Positions 1-6,723 are shown, counted from the first letter of the stretch. The stretch is DNA of 10,967 nt from Oscillospiraceae bacterium (GCA_009779455.1 WREG01000042.1:1-10967); one strand, 5' to 3'. Notes: generated from the sequence alone by a model not told the origin. Made by a program: numbers and translations.

Positions 1-118
1 CAACCGTGGTTTCCTCCTCTAGCGTGGTTTCCTCCTCTAGCGTGGTTTCCTCTTCAACCGTGGTTTCCTCCTCTAGCGTGGTTTCCTCCTCTAGCGTGGT
101 TTCCTCTGCCGTTGTTGT
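1..118 (-). repeat. EEETTV/L hexapeptide array 2 (six or more units, continues off edge)
   Basis: Near-identical 18-bp units encoding EEETTL or EEETTV run to the left edge, so the full number is unknown. The units are more uniform than in array 1, which suggests recent expansion and likely copy-number variation between strains. Confidence 0.85.
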
Positions 119-1570
119 TTCGCCTTTGTCTCTCCAGCCCTTAAGCATCTTCCAGTTTTTCCAAAATTTTGACCATAATTTTTCCTGTTTCTCATGTTTA
201 TTAGATTTATTCTCTTTTGTGGTCTGTTCTTCGGTTTCCGTTTCGGGTTCAGTCGTTGTCGTCGTTTTTTCGGGCTTATCCTGCTTTGTGCGCTTTTTGA
301 ACAGATTGCTCAATTTGTTTTTTACGCTTTTTTTCTCCGTGTTTTCATCATCATTGTCATCATCTTCATCATCGTTTATTGTAGTCTTTTCCTTTGTCGT
401 GGATTCTTCCTCAACCGTGGATTCTTCCTCAACCATGGATTCCTCCTCGACCGTGGTTTCTTCCTCGACCGTGGCATCTTCCTCGACCGTGGCATCTTCC
501 TCGACCGTGGTTCCTTCCTCGACCGTGTTTCCTTCCTCGACCGTGGTTTCCTCTTCTAGCGTGGTATATTCTTCTACCGTGGTTTCTTCGCCTTTATTTT
601 TCCAGTTTTTAAATATTTTCCAGTTTTTCCAAAACTTTAACCACGACTTTTCTTGTTTTTCATGTTTATAAGATTTATCCGCTTTCGTGGTCTGTTCTTC
701 GGTTTCCGTTTCGGGTTCAGTCGTTGTCGTCGTTTTTTCAGGCTTGTCCTGCTTTGCGCTCTTTTTGAAAAGATTGCTGACTTTGTTTTTTACGCCTTTT
801 TTCTCCTTAACGGTTTTAGTTCCCGTATCGCCATCATCATCGTCATTGTCATTGTCATTGTCATTGTCATCGTAATCATTGCCGTCGCCGTCATCGTCGC
901 CATTGCCGTCGCCGTCGTCGTTTGCGTCGCCGTCATCGTCGTCGTTTCCGTCGCCGTTTCCGTTGCCGTCATCGTCGTCATCGTCGTTGCCGTCATCGTC
1001 GTCGTCATTGTCGTTGCCGTCGTCGTTTGCGTCGCCGTCATCGTCGTCGTCATTGTCGTTGCCGTCATCATCGTCATTGCCGTTGCCGTCGTCGTTTGCG
1101 TCGCCGTCATCGTCGCCGTTTCCGTTGCCGTCATCGTCGTCATCGTCGTCATCGTCGTTGCCGTCATCGTCGTCGTCATCGTCGTTGCCGTCATCATCGT
1201 CATTGCCGTTGCCGTTCCCGTCGTCGTCATTTTCGTTGCCGTTCCCGTCGTCGTCATTTTCGTTGCCGTTCCCGTCGTCGTCACTGCCGTTGCCGTTCCC
1301 GTCGTCGTCGTTGCCGTTCCCGTCGTCGTCACCATTGCCGTTGCCGTCGTCGTCACCATTGCCGTTGCCGTTCCCGTTCCCGTCGTCATTGCCGTCACCG
1401 TCATCGTCATCCGAATTTTTGTAAACGGTACCGTTACCGCCCTGACTGTTGCCGTCTTCATCTCCCGCTCTGACCGTTATAAGCGTAATCGCCGGAATAA
1501 GGGTCAAAAGCATTGCCATTACCACAAAAATTGACAATAAACTTGTAATATGTTTTTTTATCTCTTTCAT
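1..1570 (-). CDS. Secreted Asp/Asn/Gly-rich and Glu/Thr-repeat protein, 3' end outside window
   Basis: Reading the minus strand from ATG at 1570 gives 523 codons with no stop up to the window edge, so the C-terminus is missing. The site AAGGAGGAAA (1590-1581) precedes the start. Residues 1-35 are a signal peptide: a Lys-rich start, a hydrophobic core and a likely cut after Val-Arg-Ala. Residues 54-248 are almost only Asp, Asn and Gly. Two copies of a Lys-rich module follow (nt 805-584 and 337-119), each with an SNLFKK motif, a TTTTTEPETETEEQTT linker and a Trp/Lys segment containing KFWKNWK. After each copy comes an array of six-residue EEETTV/L units. The charge layout is therefore acidic, basic-aromatic, acidic, basic-aromatic, acidic. 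I recognise no named family. A surface or matrix protein is inferred. The frame was checked codon by codon, and the Ser/Val-rich plus-strand readings here are shadows. Confidence 0.85.
   Translation of the reverse strand, partial: MKEIKKHITSLLSIFVVMAMLLTLIPAITLITVRAGDEDGNSQGGNGTVYKNSDDDDGDGNDDGNGNGNGNGDDDGNGNGDDDGNGNDDDGNGNGSDDDGNGNENDDDGNGNENDDDGNGNGNDDDDGNDDDDDDDGNDDDDDDDDDGNGNGDDDGDANDDGNGNDDDDGNDNDDDDDGDANDDGNDNDDDDDGNDDDDDDGNGNGDGNDDDDGDANDDGDGNGDDDGDGNDYDDNDNDNDNDDDDGDTGTKTVKEKKGVKNKVSNLFKKSAKQDKPEKTTTTTEPETETEEQTTKADKSYKHEKQEKSWLKFWKNWKIFKNWKNKGEETTVEEYTTLEEETTVEEGNTVEEGTTVEEDATVEEDATVEEETTVEEESMVEEESTVEEESTTKEKTTINDDEDDDNDDENTEKKSVKNKLSNLFKKRTKQDKPEKTTTTTEPETETEEQTTKENKSNKHEKQEKLWSKFWKNWKMLKGWRDKGETTTAEETTLEEETTLEEETTVEEETTLEEETTLEEETTV
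119..337 (-). repeat. Lys/Trp module, copy B
   Basis: Second copy of the module, 468 bp further along the gene. It begins EKKSVKNKLSNLFKKRTKQD, keeps the same Thr/Glu linker, and carries KFWKNWKMLKGWRDKG. Differences from copy A cluster in the charged spacer after the linker and at the end of the Trp segment. Confidence 0.85.
392..589 (-). repeat. EEETTV hexapeptide array 1 (about 11 units of 18 bp)
   Basis: Tandem 18-bp units encode E-E-x-x-T-V/L hexapeptides, including EEETTV, EEGTTV, EEDATV, EEESMV and EEESTV. The units have diverged, mostly at the third and fourth residues. The array lies between copy A of the Lys/Trp module and a short Asp/Asn spacer before copy B. An extended acidic stalk is the likely physical role. 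Confidence 0.85.
584..805 (-). repeat. Lys/Trp module, copy A
   Basis: First of two copies of a roughly 74-residue segment within the repeat protein. In order it holds EKKGVKNKVSNLFKKSAKQD, a Thr/Glu linker and a Trp/Lys-rich stretch with KFWKNWKIFKNWK. It aligns with 337-119 nearly end to end (222 versus 219 bp). Much of the DNA is identical, including the linker, so the duplication is recent or kept uniform. Confidence 0.85.
827..1411 (-). repeat. GAC/GGC/AAC trinucleotide tract encoding Asp/Asn/Gly region
   Basis: About 585 bp built almost entirely from GAC, GAT, GGC, GGG, GGT and AAC/AAT codons on the minus strand. It encodes runs such as DDDGNGN, DDDDDGN and NDNDNDND. Near the 5' end of the tract a unit of roughly DDDGNGN recurs, and further in the units become irregular. 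The pattern suggests expansion by slippage or unequal recombination of short units. It should be strongly acidic and could bind divalent cations, but I see no regular DxDxDG spacing and no GGxGxD RTX nonapeptides, so that is inference only. Confidence 0.85.
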
Positions 1571-1651
1571 AATTTTAAATTTTCCTCCTTATAAATTTAA
1601 AAATAGAACAGTTTTTTTTTATTATCCTAATATTTGGAAGCGTGCTGTTTT

Positions 1652-1680
1652 AAAATAGCACATATTTATCATTTTGTCAA
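1652..1680 (-). promoter_or_regulatory. Sigma-A type promoter of the repeat protein
   Basis: On the minus strand TTGACA (1680-1675) and TATTTT (1657-1652) are 17 bp apart. The predicted start near 1645 leaves a leader of about 75 nt before the ATG at 1570. The stretch 1681-1790 is AT-rich and shows no gene. Confidence 0.65.
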
Positions 1681-1790
1681 CAATAATTTCATAAAATATT
1701 CATTTTGTGACAATTTTAACGTTTTTTAAGAAAATTTATGGTTTATTCTTTATAATAAATAGGCTCAGTCATATACGGTAATAAAAAACA

Positions 1791-1864
1791 GCTTATTGCC
1801 GCGCCATTGCGAAAATGAGGCTGACGCATAATTGTAATTATGCATCAGCCTCATTTTCCTTGGT
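1791..1864 (-). terminator. Long hairpin after tyrS; extended copy of the intergenic hairpin element
   Basis: GAAAATGAGGCTGA (1811-1824) pairs with the complementary arm ending at 1858, and inner segments GCATAATT and AATTATGC extend the stem to about 22 bp around a GT loop. It starts 2 nt after the tyrS stop, so it probably ends that transcript; a T-rich run follows on the minus strand near 1790-1783. Its flanks (GCGCCATTGCGAAAAT and ATTTTCCTTGGTAT) match the elements at 4615 and 6724, so it also belongs to that repeat family, with a longer stem. Confidence 0.65.
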
Positions 1865-1866
1865 AT

Positions 1867-3102
1867 TTATGATAAAACGAGCTTTACAAAAGCCTTTTTG
1901 CCCTTTTTAATGACCACATGCCCTTTTTCGAAGGACTGTAACCCGGTTTTCGCGAAGGGGTCGGTTATTTTTTCGTCATCGACGGAGACGCCGCCCTGCT
2001 CGATAAGGCGCTTGCCCTCCCCTTTCGACTTTGCGAGGCCCGCCGCTACAAGAATGTCCGCGACCGCAACGCCGCTTTCGTCAAAATCCGCCTTTTTAAG
2101 GGAGGCCGTCGGCATATTTGCCGCATCTGCCGCACCCACGAATAAGGCGCGGGCGGTTTCGCGGGATTTTTCCGCCGCGTCCCTGCCGTGGACATTTTTT
2201 GTTATCTCATAGGCCAGCATTTCTTTTACGGAATTCAATTCGCTGCCTTCCAGTTTTTCGTATTCCGCGATTTGTTCCAAAGGCAGGAATGTCAGCAGCT
2301 TCATGCATTTTATAACGTCCGCGTCGTCGGTGTTGCGCCAGTATTGGTAAAAATCGTACGGCGCGGTTTTTTCCGCGTCTAGCCAGACCGTGCCGCTTTC
2401 AGTTTTCCCCATTTTCCTGCCGTCGCTTGTCAGCAGGAGGTTGAATGTCATTCCGTAGACCTCCCTGCCGTCGGCGCGGCGGGTAAGCTCGACGCCGCCG
2501 ATGATATTGCTCCACTGGTCGTCGCCTCCCAATTGCATAGTACAGCCGTAATTGCGGCTGAGGTGCAGGAAGTCGTAGCTTTGCATTATCATATAGTTAA
2601 GCTCAAAAAACGACAGCCCGCGCTCCAGCCGCTGTCTGTAGCATTCGGCGGCCAGCATCCTGTTCACGGAGAAATGCACGCCCACATCGCGCAAAAATTC
2701 GACATAGTTAAGCTCAAGCAGCCAGTCCGCGTTGTTGACCATTATTGCTTTTTCGCCGGAAAAATCAATAAATGCCGACATCTGCTCCTTAAAGCAGGCG
2801 ATGTTGTGGTCGATATCCTCTTTCGTCAGCATCTGCCGCAGATCGGTCTTGCCCGTAGGGTCGCCGATCATGCCCGTGCCGCCGCCGAACAGGACGATAG
2901 GCACATGACCAGCCCGCTGCATATGGGCTATGACCATCATCTGGACAAAACTTCCCACATGGAGGCTGTCGGCGGTCGGGTCGAATCCGATGTAAAACCG
3001 CACGCTTTCGTTTTCAAGAAGATTCCTGATTTTTTCCTCGTCGGTCATCTGGGCCACAAAGCCCCGGGCCTTCAGTTCTTCAAAGACACCCATTTTTTTC
3101 AT
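1867..3102 (-). CDS. tyrS: Tyrosine--tRNA ligase (TyrS)
   Basis: This enzyme charges tRNA-Tyr with tyrosine using ATP in the cytoplasm. From the start used here it has 411 residues, usual for the bacterial form. Visible parts are the Rossmann-fold tyrosine-binding stretch YIGFDPTADSLHVGS (37-51), whose class I HIGH signature reads HVGS; GGGTGMIGDPTGKT (73-86); YMIMQSYD (170-177); LGGDDQWSNI (191-200); the KMSKS loop reading KMGKT (230-234); and a C-terminal S4 RNA-binding domain from about 345. Starts are ambiguous: GTG 3114 and ATGs at 3105, 3102 and 3093 are all in frame. AAAGG (3110-3106) fits 3102 better than 3105, while family alignment would favour MGVFEEL at 3093. Expression is under the T-box directly upstream. 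Confidence 0.97.
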   Translation of the reverse strand: MKKMGVFEELKARGFVAQMTDEEKIRNLLENESVRFYIGFDPTADSLHVGSFVQMMVIAHMQRAGHVPIVLFGGGTGMIGDPTGKTDLRQMLTKEDIDHNIACFKEQMSAFIDFSGEKAIMVNNADWLLELNYVEFLRDVGVHFSVNRMLAAECYRQRLERGLSFFELNYMIMQSYDFLHLSRNYGCTMQLGGDDQWSNIIGGVELTRRADGREVYGMTFNLLLTSDGRKMGKTESGTVWLDAEKTAPYDFYQYWRNTDDADVIKCMKLLTFLPLEQIAEYEKLEGSELNSVKEMLAYEITKNVHGRDAAEKSRETARALFVGAADAANMPTASLKKADFDESGVAVADILVAAGLAKSKGEGKRLIEQGGVSVDDEKITDPFAKTGLQSFEKGHVVIKKGKKAFVKLVLS

Positions 3103-3120
3103 CATACCTTTCACTGCGAG

Positions 3121-3151
3121 GGGTTAGCAGTTAGGGGTTAGTGGCTAGGGG
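3121..3151. repeat. Heptamer array between the T-box terminator and tyrS
   Basis: Four tandem 7-mers read GGGTTAG, CAGTTAG, GGGTTAG, TGGCTAG on the plus strand. They lie in the spacer between the terminator and the tyrS start codons. Confidence 0.75.
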
Positions 3152-3178
3152 CTTAAACTATAGCCCTTATCCCATAAC

Positions 3179-3222
3179 AAAAACCCCCGCAAATTTAACT
3201 GCTTTAGCAGTTTTTGCAGAGG
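3179..3222 (-). terminator. T-box intrinsic terminator
   Basis: On the minus strand CCTCTGCAAA pairs, with some G-U pairs, with TTTGCGGGGG. An inner AACTGC/GCAGTT stem closes on a TAAA loop, and TTTTTG follows. It lies just after the T-box core, as expected for the competing off-state. Confidence 0.85.
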
Positions 3223-3339
3223 ACGCAAAAATAATTGCGTGGTACCACCTCAGTTTACCGCAGGCTCACGCTTTGCGGCCTTTAAGAGTTCAAAATAAAA
3301 CTCCGTCCCTGTAACGGGAGAAACCCGGCAACGCCTATT

Positions 3340-3402
3340 CAGTGGTCAGTGATTAGTGGTCAGATACTTTTGGCTAATCCCTAACCCCTAAATCCTAATC
3401 CC
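3340..3402. repeat. Two opposed heptamer arrays inside the T-box leader
   Basis: On the plus strand CAGTGGT, CAGTGAT, TAGTGGT, CAGATAC are followed by a short spacer and TAATCCC, TAACCCC, TAAATCC, TAATCCC. The second set resembles the reverse complement of the first and of the array at 3121, so in RNA the two halves could fold into a long imperfect hairpin. It lies between stem I and the T-box core. Confidence 0.75.
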
Positions 3403-3546
3403 TATTTCAGCATTGCGGCTCCGGAATGTATTTCAAACGCCGCCCGCGCCTTCTTGCACCGACCGAAGGCTCTCTTTGCCGGGCAAAAACCTTTTTACAC
3501 AAAAAGATTTTGCGTTTTACTTCTTTCCGTCATTGCCATTTATTAT

Positions 3547-3575
3547 ATTTTACATTATAATTTGTATTTTGTCAA
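3547..3575 (-). promoter_or_regulatory. Sigma-A promoter of tyrS
   Basis: TTGACA (3575-3570) and TAAAAT (3552-3547) are 17 bp apart on the minus strand. The predicted start near 3540 coincides with the base of T-box stem I. Confidence 0.8.
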
Positions 3576-3597
3576 CTAGAAATTCAAATTGTATAAA
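3569..3597 (+). promoter_or_regulatory. Divergent sigma-A promoter toward the membrane protein
   Basis: TTGTCA (3569-3574) and TATAAA (3592-3597) are 17 bp apart on the plus strand. The -35 overlaps the tyrS -35 on the other strand because TTGTCAA is near-palindromic. The start would be near 3604. Confidence 0.55.
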
Positions 3598-3646
3598 AAC
3601 ATTTATTTTTCCAAAAATATATGCAAAAATATATGCGGGGGATGAA

Positions 3647-3762
3647 GTTTGAAAAATAAATTTTTCAAACCGGAAGTTTTGTCCTTTCGCGCAAAAACAA
3701 TAGCGCGAATTTCCTGCGGAAAATGGGCATAACTTCCGCCTCGCAAACGTCCCGCTTGCGAG
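3647..3762 (+). promoter_or_regulatory. Leader with four consecutive perfect hairpins
   Basis: Four stems follow one another: GTTTGAAAAA/TTTTTCAAAC (3647-3670, TAAA loop), TTCGCGC/GCGCGAA (3686-3709), GCGGAA/TTCCGC (3716-3739) and CTCGCAA/TTGCGAG (3740-3762). The last stem ends 24 nt before the likely start of the membrane protein at 3787. This density in a non-coding leader suggests a structured cis-regulatory RNA. I do not recognise a known riboswitch consensus. The third and fourth hairpins abut directly. Confidence 0.5.
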
Positions 3763-3786
3763 ACGATGGAAAGGATAGTCATAAAA

Positions 3787-4608
3787 ATGTTTATCAAAAT
3801 AAAAACAAAAGCGCAGAAGCAGATTTCGGGAAGGAAAACCCTTGATATGCTCTATATTTTATATAATGCGGGGCTGCGGGCAGTTTGCCTTGCTTCCGTT
3901 CCGTTCATTCTTCTGTCATTTTTTATGCCCGCGCTGAAAGATTTTTTAAAGCCTGTATATGATTATATGCCGAACAGCGCTTTGCTCTGCGTTTCGGCGG
4001 CGGCTTTATGCCCTGCCCTGCTTTTTTTGCGCTCAAGCCTTATACTTTTCCATAATGTGCATTTTCAGAAGCTTATATCGGGAAGCAGCTGCCCTAAAAT
4101 TAAAATTAAAACGCTTTTTAAGTCATATTTGTGTTCGTTTTACCTTTTCGGGATAAAAATGATGTGGCTTTTGTTCTTTTTGCTGCCTTTTATTGCCGGC
4201 GCGGCCGTAACCCATTATTTTCTGAATTCCGCAGGGCCGGCTCAGAATGTTTTTTGGGTTTTGCTTCTGCTTTCCTCCTGCTTTTTGATAACCGGGCTGT
4301 TTTTTTGGTTCGCGGCGATACAGCGTTATTCGTTAGCTTATAAACTCATAGGCACGGCGCCCGTTTTTACGGTTTCAGGCGCGATAAGGGAAAGCGCCGC
4401 GCGCCTCGATAAAAGCTGCCTTAACCTGACGCTTTTAAAAATAAGCTTCATACCCTGGCTGCCGCTCTGCTTTTTCATGCTCCCCTGCTTTTATGTCCTG
4501 CCCTACCGCGCCGCCTCTATCGCGCTGTTTTTATCAAGATATATCGAAACCCCGCCGGAAAAGGAACCGGACAAACCCATTGTTTTTATGAAGCTGCAAT
4601 ATGTGTAA
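3787..4608 (+). CDS. Uncharacterised five-helix membrane protein, DUF975-like
   Basis: The product has 273 residues with a Lys-rich N-terminus and hydrophobic segments at about 31-50, 65-90, 117-145, 154-178 and 219-250. The order of a long helix, a YSLAYKL-type motif, an AIRESAARL amphipathic stretch and a last helix with PYRAASIALFLSRY recalls the end of DUF975-type membrane proteins. That is a resemblance only, and I would not assign a function. GGAAAGGA (3768-3775) precedes ATG 3787; an alternative in-frame ATG at 3766 has a poorer site and sits against the last leader hairpin. It appears monocistronic, with about 180 bp of non-coding DNA on either side. Confidence 0.8.
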   Translation: MFIKIKTKAQKQISGRKTLDMLYILYNAGLRAVCLASVPFILLSFFMPALKDFLKPVYDYMPNSALLCVSAAALCPALLFLRSSLILFHNVHFQKLISGSSCPKIKIKTLFKSYLCSFYLFGIKMMWLLFFLLPFIAGAAVTHYFLNSAGPAQNVFWVLLLLSSCFLITGLFFWFAAIQRYSLAYKLIGTAPVFTVSGAIRESAARLDKSCLNLTLLKISFIPWLPLCFFMLPCFYVLPYRAASIALFLSRYIETPPEKEPDKPIVFMKLQYV

Positions 4609-4614
4609 GTTTGG

Positions 4615-4668
4615 GGCTATTATCCCGCGATATGCGAAAGTGCTGACGTGTTTTCCTTAGAATCATGG
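4615..4668 (+). repeat. Intergenic 54-nt hairpin element, copy 2
   Basis: It matches 6724-6777 at 46 of 54 positions with no gaps, and partly matches 1791-1864. The core GAAAGTGC-TGAC-GTGTTTTC pairs through several G-U wobbles, where copy 3 has A-U pairs. It begins 7 nt after the membrane-protein stop and is followed by CCTTAGAATCATGG. Confidence 0.75.
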
Positions 4669-4727
4669 GCCGGCCCTGCCGCTTCACGCGCTTTTTAAAA
4701 AACCTGCTTAATTATTTTAAATTTTAT

Positions 4728-4756
4728 TTGACATTTTATTAATAGAAAGCTATAAT
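4728..4756 (+). promoter_or_regulatory. Consensus sigma-A promoter of the phosphoesterase
   Basis: TTGACA (4728-4733), 17 bp, TATAAT (4751-4756): a perfect match to both hexamers. The start would be near 4763, leaving a leader of about 38 nt. Confidence 0.85.
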
Positions 4757-4800
4757 AAAAATGTGTTCATAAAATTTTAAAAGATTAGAGGTTGTTTTAC

Positions 4801-6528
4801 ATGAAAAAATCGTTAAAAATTGCGTTGAGCATCGTTTTGGCGGCGGTTATGCTTTCTCCCCCGGCTATTTCAGCCGGCGCGGTTTCCGAAGATCGGGCTT
4901 TCAGTATTGTTGTCGCCTCTGATTTGCACTACATACCGTATGGCGCCCTGCCGCCTATTTCCGATACGGGCGCCCTGCCGGGCGACCCTGTTTACAGCAA
5001 CGTGAATGATAAATTCATGCTGTTGTATGAAGCAGACGCAGTTATTGACGAATTTTTATTCCGGGCTGAAGCTTCCGGGGCTGAATATCTATTGATTCCC
5101 GGCGATTTGAGCGAAGGGCGCACAGAAGAATTTTTGGAAATAGCCGGGAAGCTCATTGATTTTCAAAACCGCAGCGGCGTAAAGGTTTTTGTTCTTCCGG
5201 GCAACCACGACACTTATCGGATTGCCGATATTTCGGAATTTATTGATATTTTTTACGAATTGGGATTCAGCGGCGCCCTGGCGCGGCATGAGGACAGCGC
5301 GTCATACACCGCCGAGCTGGACGCCGGATACCGTCTGCTTGCAATAGACCCTTTAATATGCGGGGAAATTAAAACTTATATAAGCCCGGAACTTTTTGAC
5401 TGGATCAAAGAGCAGATGCTTTCAGCAAAAAATGACGGGAAGAAACTTATCGCCATGACGCACTACAGCGTGCTGGAGCATTTTTGGCTCGACAGATTCA
5501 TCGAAGGCCTGCTGACCGTTGATCAATATAAGACTCTTGCGTCCGTACTCGCCGACGGAGGGGTAAAATACGTGTTCACCGGCCACGAACACATAAATGA
5601 CATCTCATATGCCATTTCAGCCAGGGGCAATAAAATTTTCGATATCCAAACCGGCTGCCTGCTGGTGTACCCGAACGCATATCGTGAAGTCGAATTTTCA
5701 GACGCCGGCGTAAGCGTCGCCACGAAGTATATCGATAAAATAAACACTTCTCTTATACCGGCGGATTTCAGCCCCGGCCGGATCGCGCTGATGGAGAACG
5801 ACTTTCCGTCATACAGCTATAATTATATGAAAGCCGGCTTCCAAGGCATCGCTTACATAGTTTCAAATTCAACAAAATCCTTTGCCGACTCGCTGAATAT
5901 CGCCGAAGGGAGCGCGGCATATGACGGTCTTGGAGCGATGCTGGAAGCTCTTCAAAAAGCGATGCAGCTGCCTATGTATGACAGCGGCGGGACAGGGGAC
6001 AGCATTGAAAAGATTGCGAAAATGTCCGGGTTCAGCCTTGAACCCAGCGAATATAAAAACCTTCTTGACCTCGCCGGGACGGTATACGCGGGGCATTCTG
6101 CGGGTAATGAGATTTATGCGCCGGATTCTTTGGAGACGCGTTTGGTCCATCAGGGCTTGGGCGCGGTTCTGACGACCGCCCTAACGGATATGCCCGTAAA
6201 ATTCTCCGGGGCGCTGTTAGCGGCGATTGGAATGCCTGAATTCAAGCTGTTCGGCTATATCCCGCCATATGTTGCAAACGGCATTTATGCCCGCAGCGCG
6301 GCGAAGGTTGTCGTGAACGAGCTTGTCAATACGCTTGCCGCCGGGATTTTAATGGACTGGTCTGCGCCGGACGACCTTAACGCGGTTTTTGAGCCTTACG
6401 GGGCAAATTGGGGGCGCCTTGACGGCAGGGCGGTTAAAATTACATGGTACGGCTCCGCTTTTGATACGATAATGCGCGTTTTAAAGATGGGATTCAATAT
6501 ATTTAAAGAAATCAGTGCGAATATCTGA
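4801..6528 (+). CDS. Secreted calcineurin-like metallophosphoesterase
   Basis: The 575-residue product has a signal peptide (about residues 1-27, likely cut in the ISAGA-V region). A metallophosphoesterase domain with the full metal-binding set follows: DLHY (41-44), GD (101-102), GNHD (134-137), the histidine of THYS (221) and GHEH (261-264). The family hydrolyses phosphomonoesters or diesters with a dinuclear metal centre; the substrate here cannot be read from the sequence. Residues from about 290 to 575 form a long C-terminal region without a motif I recognise and without an anchor or sorting signal, so the protein is probably released or loosely wall-associated. AGAGG (4787-4791) sits 9 nt before ATG 4801; an upstream in-frame TTG at 4792 is rejected because it overlaps that site. 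Confidence 0.92.
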   Translation: MKKSLKIALSIVLAAVMLSPPAISAGAVSEDRAFSIVVASDLHYIPYGALPPISDTGALPGDPVYSNVNDKFMLLYEADAVIDEFLFRAEASGAEYLLIPGDLSEGRTEEFLEIAGKLIDFQNRSGVKVFVLPGNHDTYRIADISEFIDIFYELGFSGALARHEDSASYTAELDAGYRLLAIDPLICGEIKTYISPELFDWIKEQMLSAKNDGKKLIAMTHYSVLEHFWLDRFIEGLLTVDQYKTLASVLADGGVKYVFTGHEHINDISYAISARGNKIFDIQTGCLLVYPNAYREVEFSDAGVSVATKYIDKINTSLIPADFSPGRIALMENDFPSYSYNYMKAGFQGIAYIVSNSTKSFADSLNIAEGSAAYDGLGAMLEALQKAMQLPMYDSGGTGDSIEKIAKMSGFSLEPSEYKNLLDLAGTVYAGHSAGNEIYAPDSLETRLVHQGLGAVLTTALTDMPVKFSGALLAAIGMPEFKLFGYIPPYVANGIYARSAAKVVVNELVNTLAAGILMDWSAPDDLNAVFEPYGANWGRLDGRAVKITWYGSAFDTIMRVLKMGFNIFKEISANI

Positions 6529-6564
6529 TTTTTATGCGATTCCCCTGATGCAAAATAAGCAACG

Positions 6565-6607
6565 CCCCGCGCCGACGCCCGTTTCAGGACGGAGGACGCG
6601 GGGTTTT
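6565..6607 (+). terminator. Terminator after the phosphoesterase gene
   Basis: CCCCGCG (6565-6571) pairs with CGCGGGG (6597-6603), followed by TTTT. Inner pairing in the 25-nt loop is only partial. It lies 37 nt after the stop. Confidence 0.75.
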
Positions 6608-6665
6608 GTATCTTAATGCGATATTTTAATTATATAAATTTGTTTTATAAAACGCTTATAAAAGG

Positions 6666-6694
6666 TTGCAAACGTGAACGAAATGCGGTATAAT
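6666..6694 (+). promoter_or_regulatory. Promoter upstream of the antitoxin remnant
   Basis: TTGCAA (6666-6671), 17 bp, TATAAT (6689-6694). A second possible -10 with a TG extension (TGGTATAAT, ending 6783) overlaps the 3' end of the next hairpin element. Confidence 0.6.
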
Positions 6695-6723
6695 AGGCGC
6701 AGCAAAATGCGGCGATATAAGAT

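Larger units (their letters stand above)
3176..3540 (-). promoter_or_regulatory. Tyrosine T-box leader of tyrS
   Basis: The minus-strand leader carries the T-box core AGGTGGTACCACG (3250-3238). Its UGGU bulge would pair with the ACCA end of uncharged tRNA-Tyr. Stem I lies at about 3530-3412, with GAAGTA near its base, the AGAGAGCC and GGTGCAAGAAGG blocks, and the specifier codon TAC (3430-3428) in GAAATACATTCCGGAG. Low tyrosine charging should favour the antiterminator and read-through into tyrS. The section between stem I and the core is filled with heptamer repeats rather than obvious stem II/III motifs. Confidence 0.93.

Noticed and set aside
1..121. Regular 18-bp repeats resembling a CRISPR array
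   Set aside because: There are no unique spacers; the units are contiguous, in frame and encode hexapeptides.
827..1411. RTX or dockerin-type calcium-binding repeats
   Set aside because: No GGxGxDxUx nonapeptide and no regular 12-residue DxDxDG loop is seen.
6..1534. Several plus-strand ORFs rich in Ser/Val or Arg/Cys/His, and a minus-strand Thr/Met-rich ORF at 790-1461
   Set aside because: They are frame shadows of the GAC/EEETTV repeats. Only the minus frame from 1570 has a ribosome site, a signal peptide and sensible module structure.
2533..3141. 202-residue plus-strand ORF opposite tyrS
   Set aside because: It is antisense to conserved TyrS motifs, with no ribosome site and no recognisable protein features.
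3413..3652. 79-residue plus-strand ORF
   Set aside because: It lies across the T-box stem I and the divergent promoter region, so it is not a plausible gene.
3603..3797. 64-residue minus-strand ORF
   Set aside because: It overlaps the hairpin leader and has no site or similarity; it is explained by the inverted repeats.
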